From assembly GCA_963933055.1 (NCBI GenBank), contig CAWVSY010000022.1:1-54413 (forward strand): 54,413 nt of DNA, written 5' to 3'. This DNA comes from Oleispira sp963933055 (GTDB taxonomy: Bacteria > Pseudomonadota > Gammaproteobacteria > Pseudomonadales > Oceanobacteraceae). The position numbers and the translations under genes are program-made. Each line of letters begins with the position of its first letter. Position 1 is the first letter of the stretch. The notes under the pieces are model-generated. The model worked only from the letters and a program-made list of their open reading frames with translations. It searched no databases and was not told the origin of the DNA. Below are positions 18,031-27,854 of this stretch, piece after piece.

Positions 18031-19932
18031 TTAACGTCGCGACCCTTGGAACAATCGATTCATACGAACATCAACAGACTCTTCGCTCAGTTCACCCGAT
18101 ATTTCAAATTCCCAAACACCTTCAAACTTATCATTGGTTAACTCAACCGCTTTTTGTTTTTCTAATACAATGGTCGGACGCAAAAATACCATCAAGTTAC
18201 GCTTAATATGCTGAGTACTTTTACTTTTAAATAACCAGCCTAAGCCTGGAATATCGCCCAAAAACGGCACCTTACTTTCCGTCTCAGTAATGTCATCGCT
18301 GATTAAGCCACCCAATACAATGGTTTCTTTATCGGCGGCTAAAATCATGGTTTTAAGCTTACGTTTATTGGTAATTAAATCCGCCTGACCTTGTACCGTT
18401 GTATTCGATACCGACTCGGCACTGACTTCCACTTCTAAGCGTAATTCGTTGCCTTCATGAATATGTGGCTTAATTTTAAGCGTAACACCAATGTCTTCAC
18501 GGGTGATGGTCGTGAACGGATTGGTATTATTGCTAGAAGAGGTCGAGCCCGTAATGAACGGAACGTTTTGACCCACAATGATTTCAGCTTCTTGGTTATC
18601 CAACGTCATGATGCTTGGCGTTGATAACAAATTGGTATTGCTTTGGCTTTCTAATGCTTGAATCACCATCCCAAAATCGAACTGGCCACCCGTTGTTTTA
18701 TAACCCCCTAGCGTCAAACCATTACTCAAACTAGGCGTTCCCGCCGCAATACCACTGGCAATAGAATTCAGGTCTTGGCCTGCATTTTTAAAGTTGGTCC
18801 CTGCAACAGGATTACTGGTATCACCAACCGCCCATTGAACACCTAGCGCATCGGTAACATCCCCAGAGACTTCAACAATCGCAGATTCAATCAGTACCTG
18901 CGCTCGGCGCACGTCAAGCTCATGAATAATTTCGCTAATTTCTTTTAAGATAGAAGGCTCTGCTCGAATAACCAAGGCGTTTAATTCTTCATCGGCAAAA
19001 ATACTCGCTTTGCCTTTCGCTTTATTTGAGTCTTTGCCACCTGTTGAACTGGTATCAGACATCAAGTTTTTAATAAGCTCAGCCAATTTTTTAGAATCGG
19101 CATACTTCAAGCGAATCACTTTCGCGCTGCCCGAGAAATATGAAGGCTTATCCAGCTGCATAATCAGCTTACGAATACGTTCACGCGAGGTTTTTTCACC
19201 TTTAATAATTAAACGGTTGCTGCGCTCATCGGCAACAACTCGAATACTGCCAGCACCACCACTTTTAGTCCCCTTACCTTGAGCTACTTTATCAGGATCT
19301 AAGCTTTGCAACATTGTCACAACGTTGCCTACCCAAGCTTCTTTTAACTGAATAACTTCCAGCTCTTCACTGCCTGATTTGTCTAAGCGATCAATAATTT
19401 GTTCAATACGAGAAATGTTAGAAGCGTGATCTGAAATAATTAATGCATTAGCAGATCTTACCCCGGCAAGATGACCATATTTAGCGACGAGTGGACGTAA
19501 AATAGGCACCAAATCTAACGCTGGCGTATTTTTAATCGTGATCACTTTAGTGACCATTTCTTGGCTTTGTTTTTTGGTTTTTGCTTCTAGGTCGCCGCCC
19601 TGTTGTTTCACAGAGTTTTGCTGCACTACCATAATAACGTCGCCAGCAGGCACGGCCGCGTATCCATGCACTTTCAGTACGGATAAGAACAACTCATAAA
19701 CGGCTTCGGTATTCATGGTCTCTGTCGATACCACGGTGACCTTGCCTTTTACCCGCGGGTCGATGACAAAACTTTTACCAGTAATGTCTGCAATTTGGCC
19801 GATAAACGCTGATATATCAGCGTCTTTCATATTAACTTGCCAATTCTGATCTTCAGCATGGGCCATAAACGGCGCAGCAGTGAAGGCGATCGACATTGTG
19901 AACAGGGCTATTTTACAAAAACGCTTAAACAC
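18031..19932 (-). CDS. gspD: Type II secretion system secretin GspD
   Basis: 633 residues. Sec signal ending MAHA|EDQ, then the N0 domain (WQVNMKDADISAFIGQIADI), N1-N3 repeats (VITIKNTPALDLVPILRPLV; VIQLKEAWVGNVVTMLQSL; VIRLKYADSKKLAELIKNL) and the secretin barrel with VPFITGSTSS, TLKIKPHIHEGNELRLEVE and VPFLGDIPGLGWLFKSKSTQ. A C-terminal S-domain-like tail follows. GspD forms the outer-membrane gate for folded exoproteins. The stop of gspC lies 11 bases upstream of its start, so gspN-gspC-gspD form one transcript. The inner-membrane T2SS genes (gspE-M) are not in this window. Confidence 0.97.
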   Translation of the reverse strand: MFKRFCKIALFTMSIAFTAAPFMAHAEDQNWQVNMKDADISAFIGQIADITGKSFVIDPRVKGKVTVVSTETMNTEAVYELFLSVLKVHGYAAVPAGDVIMVVQQNSVKQQGGDLEAKTKKQSQEMVTKVITIKNTPALDLVPILRPLVAKYGHLAGVRSANALIISDHASNISRIEQIIDRLDKSGSEELEVIQLKEAWVGNVVTMLQSLDPDKVAQGKGTKSGGAGSIRVVADERSNRLIIKGEKTSRERIRKLIMQLDKPSYFSGSAKVIRLKYADSKKLAELIKNLMSDTSSTGGKDSNKAKGKASIFADEELNALVIRAEPSILKEISEIIHELDVRRAQVLIESAIVEVSGDVTDALGVQWAVGDTSNPVAGTNFKNAGQDLNSIASGIAAGTPSLSNGLTLGGYKTTGGQFDFGMVIQALESQSNTNLLSTPSIMTLDNQEAEIIVGQNVPFITGSTSSSNNTNPFTTITREDIGVTLKIKPHIHEGNELRLEVEVSAESVSNTTVQGQADLITNKRKLKTMILAADKETIVLGGLISDDITETESKVPFLGDIPGLGWLFKSKSTQHIKRNLMVFLRPTIVLEKQKAVELTNDKFEGVWEFEISGELSEESVDVRMNRLFQGSRR

Positions 19933-19943
19933 CGATTAAGTCC

Positions 19944-20816
19944 TTATTTAATGGTATGGTTAACAACAAAACGACGATTACCACGCTGTATCTCTAAGCG
20001 GGCTTGTCCACTATTGGTTACTTGCTCCAATAGCATTTGATCGTCATCTAGATTGCCAAGTGTCTGTCCATTGACAGAGAGTATTACATCACCAGGTTGC
20101 AAGCCTAACTGAGTTAGCATAGAACCGGAATTGGAAACTTTATAACCTTCACCATTAGCAGAGGTTTCTAAACCAAGCTGCTTTAAAGCGCCCGCTGGGT
20201 TTGTATTTACTTCATCACGCAATAATGTAACAGCGTCGGATGCATTTCGTACGCGTTTAAATCGCTCTTTTAAACTGCCTTTGGCGGCGATTTTCTTCTG
20301 CGCTCTGGTCGGCTGAGACGATCTACGAATATTGGTCTTCGTCGCCAAATCAAACTTAAGCGTTTCTAACTTTCCGTTGCTGTCTAAAATAACTTTATCT
20401 TGATGAACGGCCGCTAATTTAGTGCGTCCTTGAACAACATCACCAATGCGATAATTTTCACCTCGTCCACCTTTGGGCGCAATAATCGCGCTAGAATTCT
20501 CAGTCTTACTCGCCGCCATAACGCCCAATAGCTCTAACCGTAAACGTGTTTTCGGGGCATTAATCTCTTTAGGTACTTCCACAACCTCTACGACGGCATC
20601 ACCAAAGATATGCCAATCGGCAATGCTGCGTGGATTCTGCTGAACTTGATTGGCACTATTACCACGACTAGGTTCAGATAATACTAATTGTGCTGGCGAT
20701 AAAATCATCCACGTTATTACTGCAAGCTGGCTGGCTAATAATACAGTAAACGTCGTTTTCGCTAAAATTAAGCTAATTCGCTGCCACGGTAAAAGAACGA
20801 CGGGTTGTTCACTCAC
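19944..20816 (-). CDS. gspC: Type II secretion system protein GspC
   Basis: 290 residues. A short cytoplasmic N-terminus, one membrane span (about 20-40, TVLLASQLAVITWMIL), the HR domain beginning IADWHIFGDA and including LRLELLGVMAASKTENSSAI, and a C-terminal PDZ-like domain with LTQLGLQPGDVILSVNGQTL. GspC links the inner-membrane platform to the secretin and helps select substrates. Its start lies 66 bases after the gspN stop and its stop 11 bases before gspD. The PDZ tail distinguishes it from coiled-coil XcpP types. Confidence 0.95.
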   Translation of the reverse strand: MSEQPVVLLPWQRISLILAKTTFTVLLASQLAVITWMILSPAQLVLSEPSRGNSANQVQQNPRSIADWHIFGDAVVEVVEVPKEINAPKTRLRLELLGVMAASKTENSSAIIAPKGGRGENYRIGDVVQGRTKLAAVHQDKVILDSNGKLETLKFDLATKTNIRRSSQPTRAQKKIAAKGSLKERFKRVRNASDAVTLLRDEVNTNPAGALKQLGLETSANGEGYKVSNSGSMLTQLGLQPGDVILSVNGQTLGNLDDDQMLLEQVTNSGQARLEIQRGNRRFVVNHTIK

Positions 20817-20882
20817 AGCATAGCTCCTGCATCTTATAGCTTTCTTTCATTAGCTTTCCTAGCATGACCTTCCCTAGATTGA

Positions 20883-21644
20883 TCATAATAATTTCTGCGA
20901 TACTTCAAAAATGATCGCATCTTCAGCAACATCAGCAGGCCACTGCTGACCTAATAAATCTAATAATCTGCGACGTATTTTTAAGCCCGACCAACCATCT
21001 GGTTGAATGAACCCTGTACCGATTGATTGACCCTCGGTATCTGTAATTTCTAAATCGACATTATCGGCTGGCTTACTGATATTTCCGATGAGCATAGGAA
21101 GCTGTGAATTAATGTTCTTACCATCAATCGGAAAGCTGATATCCCCCCCCGAAAAGACTAAGCGGCCATCGGCGCTATGAACCTGCTTATCGTTAATAGA
21201 GATTCGGCTATTAAAATCTGTTAATTCAAAGTCACCCTTAAGTGTTGAGCGGCCCTGTCTTAATAAAGGCTCTAGGTAACGAGACGACATAAATGCTTTA
21301 GTATCACTAATTTCTAACTGATCACCATCACTGCTAACCTGACCATTCAGCTTCAGTTCTTCACCTTCAATCGTGACCAGTGCTGTAAGCTTACCAGAGA
21401 ATAAATCACTGACTTGGATATCCCAGTTCGCACTGACCGATCCAATCTGAGCTGATTTCAGCTGTGCCTTCCCTTGCCAAACGGTGCCATGAATACTCAC
21501 TACCTGTACGGGTAATGGACCTAGCTTGGGTTGAATTTTAGGCCAAATAAATTCCAAAGGCGCTGTCAAAACTACGAAGATCACGTAGCTGATTAAGCCG
21601 ATTAATATATACCCTTTAGCGGACCAGATTGCCTTCAAAACCAT
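20883..21644 (-). CDS. gspN: Type II secretion system protein GspN
   Basis: 253 residues. A single N-terminal span (YILIGLISYVIFVVLTAPLEF) is followed by the GspN domain with VQVVSIHGTVWQGKA and ANWDIQVSDLFSGKL, the AsmA-like signature of the family. GspN is an accessory inner-membrane subunit not needed in all systems. It is the first gene of the gspN-C-D group, and the 170-base region before it holds the probable promoter. Confidence 0.92.
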   Translation of the reverse strand: MVLKAIWSAKGYILIGLISYVIFVVLTAPLEFIWPKIQPKLGPLPVQVVSIHGTVWQGKAQLKSAQIGSVSANWDIQVSDLFSGKLTALVTIEGEELKLNGQVSSDGDQLEISDTKAFMSSRYLEPLLRQGRSTLKGDFELTDFNSRISINDKQVHSADGRLVFSGGDISFPIDGKNINSQLPMLIGNISKPADNVDLEITDTEGQSIGTGFIQPDGWSGLKIRRRLLDLLGQQWPADVAEDAIIFEVSQKLL

Positions 21645-21813
21645 CTCTTCTATTTATTGTTGTCATTAGCTCAACATTCTACTGAATGCGGGGCCAAGTG
21701 TAATGGAGTTTTATGTCAGAATGTTAAAACAACGAAAGTTTCCTTAAATAATCGACATTCTGACGCTATAAGTCCCGTATCCCACTCAGTTTTGTTTGTT
21801 TTTTGAACACTTA

Positions 21814-23187
21814 TTATTTCAAAGAGCGCTCTTTTCGGATGGCCTGCTCAATCAACCCCAAGCGATCTTGTCCCCATAAAACCAAATCACCGTATTGAAA
21901 GGTAGGAACCCCCCAAGATCCTAAGGCTAACATTTGCTGGCGATTGTCTTCAGCCCATTGATGCCATGCGGTTTGAGTCGCAGGATCTTGCAATAATGTT
22001 TTAGCATGCGCCCAATCCATACCACTGCGCTGCACGATCAGCTTCAGACCTTTGTCGGTCTCTGATCGAATCCCTTGAGCATTAACTCCGCGGGCATAAT
22101 TCAATAAAAATGACTGTTCACAGCCAAGGCTCTGCGCATAAGCAAATAATGAATAGCAATTTTCTACCCCCTGCCCAAGAGGATCAGCGACAAAGCCATA
22201 ATCAATTCCCAGCTTGCTTGCCTCACGTTTAGTATCGTGAAAAATGTACATCTTTTTGCTATCGGGCACCGATAAACCCCGCATGATCATTGGCAGGATC
22301 GGCTTAATGTCTAAAGTTAAGTCATAATGCTGAGCCAGCTTGATTGCCTGCTCTAAGCCAATATGCGAATAAGGGCTGCGTATTGAAAAAAACACTATTA
22401 GCTTTTTATCTGCTAGCGCCTGTTTACCCAAAGCGACCTTATCGATTGCAGGCTGCTGGCAAAAATTCACGTAAGTTTTATTAAATACAACGTCTTTTGC
22501 GTAGCGACTATCATTAACCCCTAAGGTATTTAATCGCTTCTCTAAGTGATCAAGACGATCAAGCCCCCAATACCACTCGCCATTATAATGCAGCATTGCG
22601 CTCATATAATGACCCTGTTTAGCGAGGGTTTGTTCATTCTCAATCAAATGCTGTGCAAGTTTTGTCTCATCTTGATGAACAGGACCACGACTAAGCTCTG
22701 ATGAATCACAATCTTGTGGAAACCAATATTGCTCAAAGATACGATTCACCTGCTGCCAATCAAAATCTTTTTCTAAGGCCCGTGATTCAAGTGATAATAA
22801 CTTATGAGTTGCTTGTATTGCCGATTCAGCATCTGTTTGCTGAGGCGCTTTTGAAGGAAATTTCAAATCATACAAGTGAGCCAAATGATTGGCATCGATA
22901 AAAGCATTGTCATGCCACATTTCAGCTTCAGGATACATATCATCGCGAAGGTGCAGAATGGTTTTAAAATGCATTTCAATCTGAAAACGACGCTGTAGGT
23001 CAGGCAGTACCTGCACTAAAAGGTAACTGTAAGGATCATTAATACGCAGATAGATGGCAACCTGATGAGGTTGCTGCAATAAACGTCTTTTATATTCAAC
23101 AAGACAGCGCTTAGCATTCAGCACCGCACGACTAGAAATAATACGGGCGGCATAAGGTTGAATGCTTTTTCTTAAGTTATCTTTCAT
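21814..23187 (-). CDS. Tandem DsbA-fold (HCCA isomerase-like) protein
   Basis: 457 residues with two copies of the DsbA/kappa-GST fold. The first, from about 42 (VAIYLRINDPYSYLLVQVLP), and the second, from about 258 (IVFFSIRSPYSHIGLEQAIK), both carry the SPYS-type segment characteristic of 2-hydroxychromene-2-carboxylate isomerases. The C-terminal GSWGVPTFQYGDLVLWGQDRL is the cis-Pro and active-site-facing strand of that family. No CxxC motif is seen, so disulfide chemistry is unlikely, and no signal peptide is present. It probably acts as a glutathione-dependent isomerase or transferase; the substrate is unknown. The 53-base gap to the small lipoprotein gene downstream suggests a shared transcript. 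Confidence 0.85.
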   Translation of the reverse strand: MKDNLRKSIQPYAARIISSRAVLNAKRCLVEYKRRLLQQPHQVAIYLRINDPYSYLLVQVLPDLQRRFQIEMHFKTILHLRDDMYPEAEMWHDNAFIDANHLAHLYDLKFPSKAPQQTDAESAIQATHKLLSLESRALEKDFDWQQVNRIFEQYWFPQDCDSSELSRGPVHQDETKLAQHLIENEQTLAKQGHYMSAMLHYNGEWYWGLDRLDHLEKRLNTLGVNDSRYAKDVVFNKTYVNFCQQPAIDKVALGKQALADKKLIVFFSIRSPYSHIGLEQAIKLAQHYDLTLDIKPILPMIMRGLSVPDSKKMYIFHDTKREASKLGIDYGFVADPLGQGVENCYSLFAYAQSLGCEQSFLLNYARGVNAQGIRSETDKGLKLIVQRSGMDWAHAKTLLQDPATQTAWHQWAEDNRQQMLALGSWGVPTFQYGDLVLWGQDRLGLIEQAIRKERSLK

Positions 23188-23240
23188 CGTTTACTGCGCT
23201 TAAATACAAGTGACTACGGGCTTCTATTTATTAATTTCTA

Positions 23241-23534
23241 TTATTGAATTTCTTCAATTAAGGTGCGCTCTATGGGCAACTGAACATAGCCTGTCTCAAT
23301 ACTCCAAAAATAATAATAACCAATTGCCCGCCCCTGTTCATCTCTACCCGTGGTGATTTTTCCATCCTTTACAGTCCAGCTTTTAACCACGGTGCCACCA
23401 TCAACATAAGAGACTTTTAAATCTTCACCTAAAAAGTTATCCGCTTGGCGCGACAACTTATTCATACTCTCTTCGGTGCATCCAGATAATAATAAAATAC
23501 CAATCACGGCGGTATAAAGACTGAGCTTAGGCAT
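23241..23534 (-). CDS. Small lipoprotein of unknown function
   Basis: 97 residues with signal peptide and lipobox LLSGC (Cys19). The mature part has a beta-strand pattern, VSYVDGGTVVKSWTVKDGKI and then GYYYFWS, with no catalytic motif. Not recognised beyond an envelope lipoprotein. It lies 53 bases downstream of the double DsbA-fold gene's reading direction neighbour and has a plausible own start. Confidence 0.7.
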   Translation of the reverse strand: MPKLSLYTAVIGILLLSGCTEESMNKLSRQADNFLGEDLKVSYVDGGTVVKSWTVKDGKITTGRDEQGRAIGYYYFWSIETGYVQLPIERTLIEEIQ

Positions 23535-23703
23535 AACGACTTCCGTTCTAACTTGTGTTATTTACATGTGGGGACAAATATACGGTAAACTGGATTGATA
23601 GGTAACTAATAGATGGCTAATAGCTAACTATTACATAACTATCTAGCTATACTATTCCCATAAGCTAATAACGATTACAACCAAACTTTATGACTAACTT
23701 TAT

Positions 23704-24021
23704 ATGACTAAACGTCCTACCAAACGTGAAATCCGCCAACAAATGGATAGCGAGGTTGAGCAGTTCCTTAATAAAGGAGGCGCGGTGAATGAGTATGAAC
23801 GTGGGATGAGTGGTTTAATTAATGGCAAGATCGACGAGCGCAGTACCGGCTTTCAGCAGGGTAAGCAAGAAAGGACACCTTTAACAGATGCCCTAAATGC
23901 TGTAGATGAACGTAAAAAATCGGCTTTAAAGTCGAATAGTAATAAACCAACACGACCAAGAAAGAAAATCATTTATGATGATTTTGGAGAGCCTGTTCGT
24001 GAAATCTGGGTTGATTCCTAA
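23704..24021 (+). CDS. Small basic protein with FLxxGG motif
   Basis: 105 residues, hydrophilic. An N-terminal helix ending VEQFLNKGGAV recalls the FLxxGG element of small gammaproteobacterial RNA-polymerase-associated proteins such as SutA, but the rest differs, so this is only a hint. The tail is basic (KPTRPRKKIIYDD). Its stop overlaps the stop of the converging coiled-coil membrane protein by four bases. Function unknown; a nucleic-acid-associated role is inference from charge alone. Confidence 0.65.
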   Translation: MTKRPTKREIRQQMDSEVEQFLNKGGAVNEYERGMSGLINGKIDERSTGFQQGKQERTPLTDALNAVDERKKSALKSNSNKPTRPRKKIIYDDFGEPVREIWVDS

Positions 24022-24530
24022 TCCTTCGCCGTTTTAGTATTAATGCGCTTTAAGTTTTTCTCGCGCTGCTTACTTAAATCCTGAGCATCTTCTAATGATT
24101 CGTTATACACATCTAGCCAGGTTCGCGAACCTTGAACCATTTTAGCAAGGTCGTACATTCCTACCCGTAAAGTGGCTAGAAACTCTTGATAGCTTTGTTC
24201 TTGCTCAATCATGTTTTGCTGAAAAGCCGCTACTTGGCTTTTATCATAGGTTAACGTTAACGCTGCAATTAACTTCTGCTGTTCTTTCAGATCCGTCTTC
24301 AGCTCTTGAATAATCAGCTTCTGATCTTCAAAAGCTGAAATAGGGACATAAGGTTCATCAACATGCATGAGTTTCAGAATGAGCACGGTAATTGAAACCG
24401 ATAATATGACCAACAGCGTTAGCCCAACAATAGCGATGATGGTGCGGTTTTTCCCCACCTTATTTTCAAGCACACTGATTCGCTGCTCTTCACTTAATTC
24501 TTCTACTTCTGACATGTCGGTCTCACTCAA
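24018..24530 (-). CDS. Membrane-anchored coiled-coil protein
   Basis: 170 residues from a TTG at 24530, preceded by GAAGGA at 9 bases; an ATG at 24515 is in frame but lacks a site. An acidic N-terminus, one span (about 31-52, IIAIVGLTLLVILSVSITVLI), then helical heptads up to a basic tail. No family recognised. It follows cmoB by 72 bases on the same strand. Confidence 0.65.
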   Translation of the reverse strand: MSETDMSEVEELSEEQRISVLENKVGKNRTIIAIVGLTLLVILSVSITVLILKLMHVDEPYVPISAFEDQKLIIQELKTDLKEQQKLIAALTLTYDKSQVAAFQQNMIEQEQSYQEFLATLRVGMYDLAKMVQGSRTWLDVYNESLEDAQDLSKQREKNLKRINTKTAKD

Positions 24531-24602
24531 AAAAATTGATCCTTCTTTGAGTGTAGACAGTAATGACAGATTCGAACAATTTGACAGTAAAATGGCTGAA
24601 AT

Positions 24603-25607
24603 TTAAGCCTCTGCAATAAGCGTCGCTCTGAATGGCGCTGGATAACCTTCTGCGGTTTTGGTTTTGTCTTCGGGGTCTAGAAAGTCGGTTAACGACTGAT
24701 ATTGCATCCAATCAGTTGAGCGCTGCTCATCCAGACTCGTGACATTTTTTTCGACAATACGTGGATTCTTAAAACCAACACGGCGTGCCCATAACAACAG
24801 AGTTTCACAACTCGGTAAAAACCAGACATTACGCATTTGTGCGTAGCGATCTTCTGGCATCAATACTTCACCCAACTCGCCTTCGATAACTAACGTTTCT
24901 AGCACCAGCTGACCACCCGGTTTAAGGGTATCTTTTAATTCGGCCATATGATCGAGCGGGGATTTTCTATGATACAAAACGCCCATTGAAAAGGTCGTAT
25001 CGAAAGCTTTTAGTGGTCTTGGCACATCTTCCATACGCAAGGGTAATAGGTCGATGTTCAAAGCCTTATCTTGGCCAGGCTGGGCATATTGTTTGAATGC
25101 TTGGAATTGAGCCAAAAATAAGCGTGATGGATCAACACCAACAACTCGATGTGCACCCGCCCCCAACATGCGCCACATGTGATAACCCGAGCCACAACCC
25201 ACGTCTAATATTGTACGGCCTTCTAACGGCGCAAGATGAGGGGCAATACGTTGCCACTTCCAGTCACTGCGCCATTCGGTATCAATGTGAGTATCAAAAA
25301 ATTGAAACGGGCCTTTACGCCATGGGCTTAGCTGCTGTAGGCCCGCTTTGATTTCTGCATCCGTTTCTTCGCTAATGCGAGTACTGCTAAGCTCAATACG
25401 ATCTTTGCTTAAATCAGTAGTAATGTTGTCTACTGTGGGTAAATTTTCTAATGCATCCAACCAACGCTGCTGATCACCATGAACCTTTTCATTGAACAGG
25501 TTGTGCAGCTGTTGCGGTAAAATTTCTGCCCAAGGTTTTAGTAAGCTGCCTTCGGCTTCCATGGCGGCTTGTACATCATCAAACCAAGAGAATACATCTA
25601 CATTCAT
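24603..25607 (-). CDS. cmoB: tRNA U34 carboxymethyltransferase CmoB
   Basis: 334 residues (E. coli CmoB 323). The SAM-binding motif is ILDVGCGSGYHMWRMLGAGA; family blocks WRKGPFQFFDTHIDTEWRSDWKW and FSMGVLYHRKSPLDHM are present. CmoB transfers a carboxymethyl group from carboxy-SAM to 5-hydroxyuridine at the wobble base of tRNAs, giving cmo5U34. It works with CmoA encoded 104 bases upstream on the same strand, which makes the carboxy-SAM. Confidence 0.96.
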   Translation of the reverse strand: MNVDVFSWFDDVQAAMEAEGSLLKPWAEILPQQLHNLFNEKVHGDQQRWLDALENLPTVDNITTDLSKDRIELSSTRISEETDAEIKAGLQQLSPWRKGPFQFFDTHIDTEWRSDWKWQRIAPHLAPLEGRTILDVGCGSGYHMWRMLGAGAHRVVGVDPSRLFLAQFQAFKQYAQPGQDKALNIDLLPLRMEDVPRPLKAFDTTFSMGVLYHRKSPLDHMAELKDTLKPGGQLVLETLVIEGELGEVLMPEDRYAQMRNVWFLPSCETLLLWARRVGFKNPRIVEKNVTSLDEQRSTDWMQYQSLTDFLDPEDKTKTAEGYPAPFRATLIAEA

Positions 25608-25711
25608 ATTGAAGTTCTTTATTAATCACTAATCAGAAATTTCACAGACGATTCATTATTGAATAATTATTCTACAACGATTCAATAACAGATCTTTCCA
25701 TACATTAATAT

Positions 25712-26482
25712 TTATTTAATCGCCAAATAAGAAACAAAGTTGAAGCACTGATACCAACGTATCACTCGGCTAAAGCCCGCTTCTTTTAAACGTGCTATGT
25801 GGTCAGCTTCGGTTTCTGGTACTAAGACATTTTCTATGGCGCTGCGCTTTTGAGCGATTTCTAATTCGCTATAACCATTTGCGCGTTTAAAGTCTAAATG
25901 CAATTTATCTTGTAGGGCTTGCTCGTCATCTGAAAAACAAATTTTCTCAGAAAGAATCAACGCACCACCGGCATTAATTCCCGCAGCAATATTGCTTAAT
26001 AATTCTAAACGCTGGTCTTTGGGAATAAATTGCAGAACATAATTAAGCGCAACAACTGAAGCATTTTCTATGCTGAGCTGGGTGATATCAGCGCACGATA
26101 ATTCAACATCAACCCCACCTTCATCCAACGCGAGATAATGCCCTGCTTGCTCAATCATAGCCGCCGAGTTATCCACACCTAAAATCTTGCAGCCTGTTGC
26201 TTTTACCCCATGGCGCATCGCCAGTGTGACGGCCCCTAAAGAACAGCCAAGGTCATATAGATTGGTATTATCACGGGCATATTCACCCGCAATAACCCCA
26301 CTCATAGCAACCGTTTCCGCGTAGCCAGGGACAGAGCGTTTAATCATATCAGGGAAAACACGAGCAACGGCTGAGTCAAACGTAAACTGGCCCGTTAACT
26401 GTTCACCTGCGCTATTGGCATAGATGTCGTCAGTCGAACTCAAAGAAGCGCTGTCGCTGAGATTAGAGGGTTTATCAGTCAT
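25712..26482 (-). CDS. cmoA: Carboxy-SAM synthase CmoA
   Basis: 256 residues. The SAM-fold motif NLYDLGCSLGAVTLAM and family blocks VARVFPDMIKRSVPGYAE and VVALNYVLQFIPKDQR are present. CmoA converts SAM and prephenate to carboxy-S-adenosylmethionine, the substrate of CmoB. It lies 86 bases after rmuC on the same strand. The short Ser-rich N-terminus before DDIYAN is a common extension. Confidence 0.95.
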   Translation of the reverse strand: MTDKPSNLSDSASLSSTDDIYANSAGEQLTGQFTFDSAVARVFPDMIKRSVPGYAETVAMSGVIAGEYARDNTNLYDLGCSLGAVTLAMRHGVKATGCKILGVDNSAAMIEQAGHYLALDEGGVDVELSCADITQLSIENASVVALNYVLQFIPKDQRLELLSNIAAGINAGGALILSEKICFSDDEQALQDKLHLDFKRANGYSELEIAQKRSAIENVLVPETEADHIARLKEAGFSRVIRWYQCFNFVSYLAIK

Positions 26483-26568
26483 GCTAATCAGTATCGTATA
26501 GAAATGGGGATCGAAGATTTAAGCCGAACATTCTAACGTAAAGCACTAAGCCCTGGCTATTTGTTAAC

Positions 26569-27816
26569 TCACTTCGGCATGTTCTGGGGGATTTCTTTTT
26601 TAATACGCACGCCCAGCTCAACAAACTGATTCGCGGTGGATACAAGATTGCCGCGGCCTTGGGCCAGTGAACTGTAAGCCTCATCGTACGTTTTTTGTGC
26701 GGTATTTATCTGATTCCCTAGCTTGTCCATTTTTTCAACAACAATACGCAAGCGGTCATATACCTTACCCGCTTGCTCTGCTAACTCATCCGCACTTTTA
26801 CCACGACGCTCTATCGCCCATAAGCTCTCTACCGTTCGTAAACTGGCAAGCAAGGTTGTTGGCGTCACCACCACTACCCGCTGATCAAACGCATCCATAA
26901 ACAGTGTTTCGTCATACTGAAAAGCCACCATAAAAGCGGGCTCTATCGGCATAAACATAAATACAAAATCAGGAGAATGCAGGTTAGGAAGCTGCTGATA
27001 GGCTTTGGCTGATAATGTTTTTATATGAGTGCGAATGGCATCAGCATGCTGCTTTAAGAATTGTTTTTTTGCACCCTCGTCTTCAGCATTCACAAAATCG
27101 TTATAAGCATTCAGAGAGACTTTAGCATCCACAATAATGTGCTTGCCTTCGGGTAAATTAATAATCACATCGGGGCGATAATTTTGGCCATCGTCGGCTT
27201 TATGATTTTGCTCACGCACATACTCTTCACCCAGACGTAAACCAGAACGTTCAAGTACGGTTTCAAGTACTAATTCGCCCCAATTTCCTTGGCTTTTTTT
27301 ATCGCCGCGTAAGGCTTTGGTTAATGCACTGGCTTCGTCGGTAATGCTTTGATTGAGTCTATGCAGCTCAGTGATTTGAGTTTTTAATACCGCTCGGTCT
27401 TTTGCATCGTGCAGATGAACATCTTCGACTTTTTTACGCAGGCCTTCTAATTGATCTTTAAAAGGGTGCAAAATGGTTTCGAGGCCTTGCTTATTCTGCT
27501 GTTGTTTTTCTTCAAATATTTTATGCGAAAGATTTTCAAAAGCTTGCTTTTGCTGGCGCTGTTGCTGATTAAAAAGCTGCTGATCTTGCTGACGTAATTC
27601 TTGATTGTGTTGCTGTTGCGACAACATTTTTTGTTTTAATAATGCATTATCTAGCTGCAGTTGCTGATTAGCATCAGCCGCTGTTTTTTTACCTTGCTCA
27701 CGGCCTAGCTCCAGACCTAAGCGTCTGCCAATTAATAGGCTGCCAATACAGCAACCGATTAATAGCAGCGAAAAGAATAATAAAATCGGCCACGAATCTA
27801 ATAATATCGGTTCCAT
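26569..27816 (-). CDS. rmuC: DNA recombination protein RmuC
   Basis: 415 residues. An N-terminal membrane segment (WPILLFFSLLLIGCCIGSLL), a long coiled coil (about 45-145, very Gln-rich), and the RmuC nuclease-like domain with GNWGELVLETVLERSGL, RPDVIINLPEGKHIIVDAKVS and FVFMFMPIEPAFMVA. The GxWGE, RPD and DxK residues fit the PD-(D/E)xK-type core. RmuC limits inversions at short repeats in E. coli, mechanism not settled. It follows prfA by 38 bases. Confidence 0.94.
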   Translation of the reverse strand: MEPILLDSWPILLFFSLLLIGCCIGSLLIGRRLGLELGREQGKKTAADANQQLQLDNALLKQKMLSQQQHNQELRQQDQQLFNQQQRQQKQAFENLSHKIFEEKQQQNKQGLETILHPFKDQLEGLRKKVEDVHLHDAKDRAVLKTQITELHRLNQSITDEASALTKALRGDKKSQGNWGELVLETVLERSGLRLGEEYVREQNHKADDGQNYRPDVIINLPEGKHIIVDAKVSLNAYNDFVNAEDEGAKKQFLKQHADAIRTHIKTLSAKAYQQLPNLHSPDFVFMFMPIEPAFMVAFQYDETLFMDAFDQRVVVVTPTTLLASLRTVESLWAIERRGKSADELAEQAGKVYDRLRIVVEKMDKLGNQINTAQKTYDEAYSSLAQGRGNLVSTANQFVELGVRIKKEIPQNMPK

Positions 27817-27854
27817 TCATTATTCCTTTCTTTTAATCACACAATAATAGCGGA

